Shown here: positions 1 through 5,299 of the stretch, one piece after another
Position numbering within the stretch: the first letter of the stretch is position 1
Layout: each line of letters starts with the position of its first letter
DNA from: Asaia bogorensis
GTDB taxonomy: Bacteria; Pseudomonadota; Alphaproteobacteria; Acetobacterales; Acetobacteraceae
NCBI GenBank assembly: GCA_945874515.1
Contig: CAMCHA010000107.1
Coordinates: forward strand, 1 to 7,582
Length of the DNA: 7,582 nt
Direction: 5' to 3'
Position numbers and translations under genes: made by a program
The notes under the pieces: generated by a model
Database searches by the model: none
Seen by the model: the letters and a program-made list of their open reading frames with translations, nothing else
What the model was told of the DNA's origin: nothing

Positions 1-1920
1 GCGGAATTCACCGAAGCGCATCGTCGGCGCTTTGGCTTCGCCACGCCGGAACGCCAGGTGATTGTGGAAGCCTGTATCGCGGAAGTCACCGCACCTGGAG
101 AAGAAGTGCGCGAAGCCGCGCTGCCAGCGTGCATCGCGGGCCAAGCACCCGTGGCGGTTGATAGCATCACGCTGTTCACCCAGAGCGCCGAACATGCCGC
201 GCCGGTGCATGACCGCGAAGCGCTTCGCGCCGGGGATCGCATCGCGGGGCCTGCGCTGCTGCGCGAAGCCAATGCCACCACCGTGGTGGAACCGGGCTGG
301 GAAGCGGAAGCCACCGCGCGCAATCACTTGGTGCTGCGCCGCATCGCCGCGCGCCTGCGTCCTGGCAGTGCCGCCGATGCGGCACGGCCCGATCCGGTGA
401 TGCTCGAACTCTTCAACAACCTGTTCATGAGCATCGCAGAACAGACAGGCGCGGTGCTGCAAAACACCAGCCTTTCAGTGAATATCAAGGAAAGGCTGGA
501 TTTTTCCTGCGCTATTTTCGACGCCACCGGCGCGCTGATTGCCAACGCGCCGCATGTGCCGGTGCATCTGGGCGCCATGGGGGAAAGCGTGCGGACCGTG
601 ATCCGCACGCGCGGTGCGACACTCAAGCCCGGCGATGTGGTGGCGCTCAACAACCCCTATAATGGTGGCACACATTTGCCCGATGTCACCGTCATCACGC
701 CGGTCTTTGATGCGGCGGGCACATCCATCCTGTTCTTCGTTGGCTCACGCGGGCATCACGCCGATATTGGTGGCCTCACGCCTGGTTCCACACCGCCGCT
801 GTCGCGCACGCTAGAAGAAGAAGGCGTGGTGATTGATGATTTCCTGCTGGTGGATGGCGGGCATTTCCGCGAAGCGGAATTCCGCGCCTTGCTGGCCGGC
901 GCGCGCTATCCAGCGCGCAGCCCGGACGTAAATGTTGCCGACATCAAGGCGCAAATCGCTTCCAATGAAAAAGGCGTGCAGGAATCGCAGCGCGCCGTTG
1001 CCGATTACGGGCTTGCCACCGTCAGCGCCTATATGCGGCACGTCATGGATAATGCCGAAGAAAGCGTGCGTCGCGTTTTGGAAGAACTCCCCGATGGCCA
1101 TTTTGAAACGAGCATTGATGATGGCGCGCCGCTGAAGGTTGCCATCCGCGTTGACCGCGCCGCGCGCAAAGCCGTGATTGATTTCACTGGCACCGGTCCG
1201 CAACGCCCGAGCAATTTCAACGCGCCATCGGCGGTCTGCCGCGCCGTGGTGCTTTATTGCTTTCGGTGCTTAGTAGGAGAGGATATTCCGCTCAATGATG
1301 GCTGCCTGAAGCCTTTGGAAATCGTGATCCCAGAGGGGACTTTCCTGTCACCCCGCCCCGGCGCCGCGGTTGTGGCGGGCAATACCGAGGTCAGCCAAAT
1401 GACCTGCAATGCGTTGCTCGCCGCGCTTGGTGCCTGCGCCTCTGCCCAGGCCACCATGAACAATCTGTTGTTTGGCGATGCGCGCTACCAGTATTATGAG
1501 ACGATCTGCGGCGGCATTGGCGCCGGGCCCGGCTTCAATGGCGCGGGGCCAGTGCAAACCCACATGACCAATACGCGCATGACCGATCCGGAAATTCTGG
1601 AATTGCGTTATCCGGTTCGGCTTGAGGAATTTTCCATCCGTCGCGGCTCGGGCGGTGCGGGGCGTTGGCATGGTGGTGATGGATCACGCCGGCGCATTCG
1701 CTTTCTGCACCCCATGGAAGCGGTGATTGTGGCGTCGCGCCGCAACGTGCCGCCGCATGGGCTGCAAGGCGGTGCCGATGGCGCTGCTGGCCGGCAATGG
1801 GTGGAACGCGCCGATGGCAGCATTCAATGGCTGAAGGGCAGCGATTCCGCGCATCTGGCCGCTGGAGAAGTGCTCGGCATTGAAACGCCCGGCGGCGGTG
1901 GTTGGGGGAGCGCAAGCTGA
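1..1920 (+). CDS. 5-oxoprolinase-type fused hydantoinase HyuA/HyuB protein, C-terminal part (5' end outside window)
   Basis: The reading frame is open from base 1, so the start lies upstream; 639 residues are visible of a family that is usually about 1200. Residues 1 to about 120 are the end of the HyuA (ATP-binding) half: an RRRFGFATPER stretch near residue 8, then GPALLREANATTVVEPGW at about residues 83-100. After a short linker the HyuB half begins near residue 130 (DPVMLELFNNLFMSIAEQ) and runs to the end. It shows KERLDFSCAIFD, NNPYNGGTHLPDV (about 217-229), HHADIGGLTPGS (about 252-263) and the usual glycine-rich tail GGGGWG. Fusion of both halves is typical of 5-oxoprolinase, a cytosolic enzyme that opens 5-oxoproline to glutamate using ATP. 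Related hydantoinases and acetone carboxylases share these folds, so the substrate is inferred. The catalytic N-terminal part cannot be inspected here. The stop codon overlaps the start of the next gene, suggesting co-transcription. I see no frameshift. Confidence 0.9.
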   Translation, partial: AEFTEAHRRRFGFATPERQVIVEACIAEVTAPGEEVREAALPACIAGQAPVAVDSITLFTQSAEHAAPVHDREALRAGDRIAGPALLREANATTVVEPGWEAEATARNHLVLRRIAARLRPGSAADAARPDPVMLELFNNLFMSIAEQTGAVLQNTSLSVNIKERLDFSCAIFDATGALIANAPHVPVHLGAMGESVRTVIRTRGATLKPGDVVALNNPYNGGTHLPDVTVITPVFDAAGTSILFFVGSRGHHADIGGLTPGSTPPLSRTLEEEGVVIDDFLLVDGGHFREAEFRALLAGARYPARSPDVNVADIKAQIASNEKGVQESQRAVADYGLATVSAYMRHVMDNAEESVRRVLEELPDGHFETSIDDGAPLKVAIRVDRAARKAVIDFTGTGPQRPSNFNAPSAVCRAVVLYCFRCLVGEDIPLNDGCLKPLEIVIPEGTFLSPRPGAAVVAGNTEVSQMTCNALLAALGACASAQATMNNLLFGDARYQYYETICGGIGAGPGFNGAGPVQTHMTNTRMTDPEILELRYPVRLEEFSIRRGSGGAGRWHGGDGSRRRIRFLHPMEAVIVASRRNVPPHGLQGGADGAAGRQWVERADGSIQWLKGSDSAHLAAGEVLGIETPGGGGWGSAS

Positions 1921-4766
1921 AATCGCGCCGCAGCCTTTTCGCGCTTCTTCTGGTCGGGATCGCCTTGGCGGCGGCGTGGGTCGGGCCACGCCTGATTTCC
2001 TGGGAGGGGCAGCGCAGCCGCTTGGCGGCACTTGCATCTGAACGGCTTGGCAGGCCGGTCGCTTTGCAGGGGCCGCTCCGTGTTGTGTTGCTCCCGCAGC
2101 CCATGATCGAAGCGGATGAGGTGCATCTGGGGCAGGATGAAGGCGGGCTTGGCGTAAAGGCGCGAACGCTGCGTCTGAGGCTTGGCCTGGCGCCCCTGCT
2201 GTTGGGGCGGCTTGAAGCGCGCGATCTGGTGCTGGTCGGCGCTGATATTCGCCTGCCCTGGCCGCTGCCAGCTGCTGGCGCTTGGCGCCCGCCGCCCTGG
2301 CTTTCCGATTTTGCCGCGCGCATCGAAGCCAGCCGCGTGACGCTGGGCGAAGTGGCCTTTGAAAATGTCACCGCGCGCCTAGTTGCCCCCGGGCCACTGG
2401 ATGCTGTGCGGCTGGAAGGCAGCTTCACCCGCGCAGGCGCCGAGGCGCGCTTCCAGGCTGTTCTGGGGCGGCCCGGCTATGAGGGCATCGGCACGCTGGA
2501 ATTGCGTCTGAATGGCCAGGGGGCGGCGCTGGTCACGCGCGGCGCTTTGCTGGCCGAAGGCGGCTATGAGGGGCGGCTTGAAGCTTCCGGCGGTTATCTT
2601 TCGGCCTTTCTGCCGGCACCCGCGCTTCCCTTCCGAATCTCCGGACGCATGCGCGCCAGTGAAGACCGGATTATCGCCCCAGACCTGGCAGTGGAATTTG
2701 ATGGCGGCGCCGGCCGGGCCGCGGCGGAAATCCAGTTGGCACCTGAAGCGAAGATGGATCTGGCCATCACCATGAATCGGCTGGATCTGGACCCCTGGAT
2801 CGCCGCCATGCGTGGCGCGCGCGATTGGCCCTTCCCTGTCGTTGTCGACATTGCTGCCGAAGCCGCACGCTGGCAGGGGCATGAATTGCGCCGCTTCAAG
2901 GCCGGCATTGCCCGCGACGGTGCGCGCATGACACTGACGGATATCGCAGCACTTTTGCCCGGTGAGGCAGAGTTTGAAGCGCGCGGCGCCACGCTTGGCG
3001 AAAGGCTGGAATTGGCGCTGAGCATCGCCGGCCCCAGCCTGCGCGATAGCCTTACTGCCTTTGGCTTTGCGGTGGCGGCGCCGGACCCCGCAAGGCTGCG
3101 CCGTTTTGAAGGCCGCGGGCGGTTAGTGCTGGAACCCAACCTTATCGAAGCGCCAGAATTTTCCCTGCTGCTGGATGGCGGGCGCTACGCCGGGGCTGGC
3201 GCTTTGCGGCTGGGCGCGCGGCCTGCGCTTGGGCTTGGGCTTTCCATTGATGCGCTGTCGTTGGATGGCGTGCTGTCTGAGAATCTGTCCTGGCAGGAAG
3301 CCAGCGAAGCGCTGCAAGGCTTTGATGCCAATCTGCGCCTGACGGCGGGCAAGGTGGAATGGCAGGGGCAGGGTTTGGACAACGTGGCGCTGGAAGCCAC
3401 GCTGGATACGGGCCGGCTTTCGCTGCAGCGCTTCTCGGCGCGCCAGGGCAGCGCCAGCCTATCGGCTTCCGGCAGCGTCAGCCTTGGCGCCGCGCCAAGC
3501 CTTACCGATGCCGCGCTTGAAATCGCCGCCCCCATGGCCAGCGCCCTGCCGCCACTGCTAAGTGAAACGCTCAACCTGCCCGCCGGGCTGGCGGCGCTGC
3601 CGGTTTCGCTCCGTCTTCGGGGTAATGGCGCCGCCGAAGCGCTCGCCATCACCGCCGATATCGCGCTTGAGGATGCACGGCTTGACGCCAATGGCGTGTT
3701 CGATCTGCCAAAGGCGCGCGGTGAGGGCAGCCTGACCTTTCGCCACCCCAGCGCGGCGCGGCTTTTTGCGCTTTCGCTTGGCCGAGAGGAGCCGGGCTGG
3801 ATGGGTGAGGGCTCGGCTTCCGTCATTGCGCGCATCGCTGCGGAAGGCAGCGTCTTCTCGCTGCCCTTCTTCACGCTTGTTGCGGCTGAGGCGCGGCTTG
3901 AAGGAGAAGCGCGGCTGGAGTTGAACGATGCAAGGCCCAAGCTGGCGCTACGCATTGCCGCGGAAAACCTGGCCTTGCCGGCGCTTGATTTGACAGATCA
4001 GGAACCGCTGCCCTTGGCTTTTTTGGCGGCGCTTGACGGCGCGCTCAGCCTCAACGCCACGCGCATTGCGGTTTCGGGGCTGCCAGCGGTGGAGAACGCC
4101 CAAGCCGAATTGACGCTTGAAGGGGGCCGGCTACAGCTTGCGTCCTTCCGCACCGCGCTTGCCGGTGGCCAAATGGAAGGGCGCGGCGTTCTGGACATCA
4201 CCGCCCAGCCCCCGCGCTTGGAAGGCGATTTCGAGATTGCCGGTGCGACGCTGGCGCACCCGATCTTTGACCTGCCGCTTGACCTTGCCGCAGGCAGGAT
4301 TGCCCTGGCCGGCCGGCTGGCGGGATCGGGCCATGCGCCATCGGCGCTGCTTTCTTCCCTAGAAGGGTCCGGGCGGTTTTTGCTTTCTGATGGTGTGGTG
4401 GCCGGGGTGGCGCTGCGGGATGCCTATGCTGCGGCGGGGCTTGCGGATCCTGTGGCAGCAGAGGCTGCGCTACGCCTTGCCCTTTTCGGTGGCGCAACGG
4501 CTGTGGAGCGGCTGGAAGGTGGCTGGCAAATCGCCGCCGGGCGGCTTTCATTGCAGGAGGTGAATCTGGTGGGGGAGGGTGGGGTTTCTGCCCGCATCAC
4601 CGGATCAATGGATTTGCCGCGCCAGACCTTGGATATCGGCTTCGCGCTGCGCCCACCGGTGGCTGAGGCGCCCGAGATTGGGCTGCGTTTCTCCGGCCCA
4701 GCCGCGGCGCCGCAGCGCTTGCCCGATATTGCGCCCTGGGCGCGCTGGCGGGCGGAGCAGCGCTGA
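1902..4766 (+). CDS. AsmA family protein, membrane-anchored envelope protein
   Basis: From the TTG at 1902 this is a 954-residue protein. After a basic start (KLKSRR) there is one hydrophobic segment at about residues 11-27, a signal anchor or uncleaved signal that would leave the rest in the periplasm. Next comes the usual AsmA N-terminal pattern: LGRPVALQGPLRVVLLPQP at about 49-67, then LRLRLGLAPLLLGRLEARDL at about 90-109. The middle is a long run of alternating beta-strand-like segments rich in Leu, Ala and Gly. The C-terminal AsmA-like domain occupies roughly residues 690-954, including LEGSGRFLLSDG at 820-831. AsmA/TamB/YhdP-type proteins are linked to outer-membrane biogenesis and are thought to help move phospholipids across the periplasm; the exact role here is inferred from the family. 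No ATG lies near the N-terminus: the first in-frame ATG (2104) would remove the membrane segment. An in-frame stop at 1881 limits the start to 1902 (TTG) or 1917 (CTG). The gene overlaps the upstream oxoprolinase-like gene. Confidence 0.88.
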   Translation: MGERKLKSRRSLFALLLVGIALAAAWVGPRLISWEGQRSRLAALASERLGRPVALQGPLRVVLLPQPMIEADEVHLGQDEGGLGVKARTLRLRLGLAPLLLGRLEARDLVLVGADIRLPWPLPAAGAWRPPPWLSDFAARIEASRVTLGEVAFENVTARLVAPGPLDAVRLEGSFTRAGAEARFQAVLGRPGYEGIGTLELRLNGQGAALVTRGALLAEGGYEGRLEASGGYLSAFLPAPALPFRISGRMRASEDRIIAPDLAVEFDGGAGRAAAEIQLAPEAKMDLAITMNRLDLDPWIAAMRGARDWPFPVVVDIAAEAARWQGHELRRFKAGIARDGARMTLTDIAALLPGEAEFEARGATLGERLELALSIAGPSLRDSLTAFGFAVAAPDPARLRRFEGRGRLVLEPNLIEAPEFSLLLDGGRYAGAGALRLGARPALGLGLSIDALSLDGVLSENLSWQEASEALQGFDANLRLTAGKVEWQGQGLDNVALEATLDTGRLSLQRFSARQGSASLSASGSVSLGAAPSLTDAALEIAAPMASALPPLLSETLNLPAGLAALPVSLRLRGNGAAEALAITADIALEDARLDANGVFDLPKARGEGSLTFRHPSAARLFALSLGREEPGWMGEGSASVIARIAAEGSVFSLPFFTLVAAEARLEGEARLELNDARPKLALRIAAENLALPALDLTDQEPLPLAFLAALDGALSLNATRIAVSGLPAVENAQAELTLEGGRLQLASFRTALAGGQMEGRGVLDITAQPPRLEGDFEIAGATLAHPIFDLPLDLAAGRIALAGRLAGSGHAPSALLSSLEGSGRFLLSDGVVAGVALRDAYAAAGLADPVAAEAALRLALFGGATAVERLEGGWQIAAGRLSLQEVNLVGEGGVSARITGSMDLPRQTLDIGFALRPPVAEAPEIGLRFSGPAAAPQRLPDIAPWARWRAEQR
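1904..1910 (+). promoter_or_regulatory. Possible Shine-Dalgarno sequence for a CTG start of the AsmA-like gene
   Basis: GGGGGAG at 1904-1910 lies 6 bases before a CTG at 1917, which forms a CTGA overlap with the upstream TGA stop. That would give a protein starting MKSRRSLFALLL, a natural AsmA-like beginning. The TTG at 1902 has only a weaker GGCGGCGGTGG run before it. CTG starts are rare, so this is an alternative, not a settled call. Confidence 0.35.
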
Positions 4767-4790
4767 GGATGTGCGCGCTAAAGCAGATCG

Positions 4791-4814
4791 CGTTCAGATG
4801 GAATCATCTGAACG
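4791..4814. terminator. Perfect hairpin downstream of the AsmA-like gene
   Basis: CGTTCAGATG (4791-4800) and CATCTGAACG (4805-4814) are perfect reverse complements separated by the loop GAAT. It starts 24 bases after the AsmA-like stop codon. On the plus strand only TTT follows, so a classical U-tract is missing. It may still stall or stabilise the 3' end, or simply be the core of the repeat unit. Confidence 0.4.
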
Positions 4815-4841
4815 TTTGAAGATGCTCGAAAAACAACGATG

Positions 4842-4883
4842 TAGAGCGGGTTGCGTGATCCCATGTGAACGCAACACGCTCTA
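4842..4883 (-). terminator. Hairpin downstream of the rhodanese gene, possible terminator of the gltB-rhodanese transcript
   Basis: TAGAGCGGGTTGCGT (4842-4856) pairs with ACGCAACACGCTCTA (4869-4883) over 15 positions with a single G-A mismatch at 4849/4876; the loop is 12 bases. On the minus strand it begins 11 bases after the rhodanese stop and is followed about 8 bases later by TTTTT (complement of 4829-4833). The delayed, short T-run makes it only a moderate intrinsic terminator, and it is also part of the repeat element. Confidence 0.45.
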
Positions 4884-4894
4884 AAGAATGGCGC

Positions 4895-5290
4895 TCAGCA
4901 GCCACAGCCAACCGGGGTGCCGGCACGGCCTTCTGAGCCCGCTGTCTGGTAGCCGTCGCGCTTCCACCAATCCAAGCCGCCGATCAGTTCACGTACTTTG
5001 AAGCCAAGGGTCAGCAATTTGAGCGCGGCCTTGGTTGAAGCGTTACACCCAATGCCATCGCAATAGCAGATGTAGGTTTTTGACTTGTCCAGGGCTTCGG
5101 TGCTGATCGTTGAAATGCCCCGATGCGGTAGATTGATCGCACCGGGGATATGTTCCTGAGCAAAGGCAGCTTCGGAACGGCCATCCACCACCATAAAGGG
5201 TTCACCATTGTTGATTGCAGCATGCAGGTCCCAGGAATCCATCTCATAAGCCAGCTTGCTTTGATAATGGCGCAGTTGATCCAGGTTCAT
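4895..5290 (-). CDS. Small single-domain rhodanese-like protein
   Basis: This is a 131-residue protein, the normal size for one rhodanese domain, with no signal peptide or membrane segment, so probably cytosolic. The domain shows VVDGRSEAAF (34-43), EHIPGAINLPH (46-56), the active-site loop with Cys77 (YCDGIGCNAS, 76-85) and GGLDWW (104-109). Rhodaneses carry sulfur as a persulfide on the active-site cysteine, and Cys77 fits that position. The loop is C-D-G-I-G-C-N: one residue longer than the common CRSGNR-type loop, with a second cysteine (Cys82) and asparagine in place of the usual closing arginine. Cys75 also lies just before the loop, and the protein ends in Cys-Gly-Cys (129-131). The sulfur donor and acceptor cannot be inferred. 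The ATG at 5290 is supported by a strong Shine-Dalgarno sequence and lies 9 bases after the gltB stop, so the gene is probably translated from a gltB transcript. Confidence 0.9.
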   Translation of the reverse strand: MNLDQLRHYQSKLAYEMDSWDLHAAINNGEPFMVVDGRSEAAFAQEHIPGAINLPHRGISTISTEALDKSKTYICYCDGIGCNASTKAALKLLTLGFKVRELIGGLDWWKRDGYQTAGSEGRAGTPVGCGC

Positions 5291-5292
5291 GA

Positions 5293-5299
5293 CACCCCC
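5293..5299 (-). promoter_or_regulatory. Ribosome binding site of the rhodanese gene, abutting the gltB stop codon
   Basis: Read on the minus strand the junction is TAGGGGGGTGTCATG. The gltB stop TAG (5302-5300) runs directly into the purine-rich GGGGGTG, which lies 2 bases before the ATG at 5290 counting from its last G, with the G-rich core about 4-8 bases upstream. This supports the chosen start and suggests translational coupling to gltB. Confidence 0.6.

Larger units (their letters stand above)
4777..4886. repeat. Paired palindromic intergenic repeat (two diverged inverted copies)
   Basis: This fills most of the 128-base gap between the converging AsmA-like and rhodanese genes. The left unit contains GCGTTCAGATGGAATC (4790-4805). 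The right unit, read on the other strand (4872 back to 4857), is GCGTTCACATGGGATC, matching at 14 of 16 positions; a looser match extends outwards to about 4777 and 4885. Each unit also folds into its own hairpin, and CTAAAG occurs at both ends (4778-4783 and 4881-4886). The arrangement resembles a pair of REP-like palindromes in opposite orientation, as found dispersed between genes in many alphaproteobacteria. Whether it is dispersed in this genome cannot be seen from one window. Confidence 0.65.

Noticed and set aside
58..60. GTG at 58 as a genuine start of the oxoprolinase-like gene
   Set aside because: The frame is open to base 1 and the upstream codons encode the conserved HyuA stretch RRRFGFATPER, so the protein clearly begins outside the window.
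1535..2428. Long minus-strand open frame (297 codons) across the junction of the first two genes
   Set aside because: It lies antisense to two well-supported genes, its product is rich in Arg, Ser, Pro and Ala without any recognisable domain, and such frames are common by-products of GC-rich coding DNA.
3185..3955. Minus-strand open frame of 256 codons inside the AsmA-like gene
   Set aside because: Composition is Ser/Ala/Arg-rich and low in complexity with no motif; the plus-strand AsmA reading explains the region.
4579..4884. Plus-strand open frame running from the AsmA-like C-terminus through the intergenic repeat
   Set aside because: It overlaps the AsmA gene in another frame and then simply reads through the palindromic repeat; there is no protein-like pattern.
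4767..4894. A small RNA or riboswitch in the convergent gap
   Set aside because: The two hairpins are better explained by the inverted repeat relationship and a position at the 3' ends of both genes; no promoter or known RNA family pattern was recognised.
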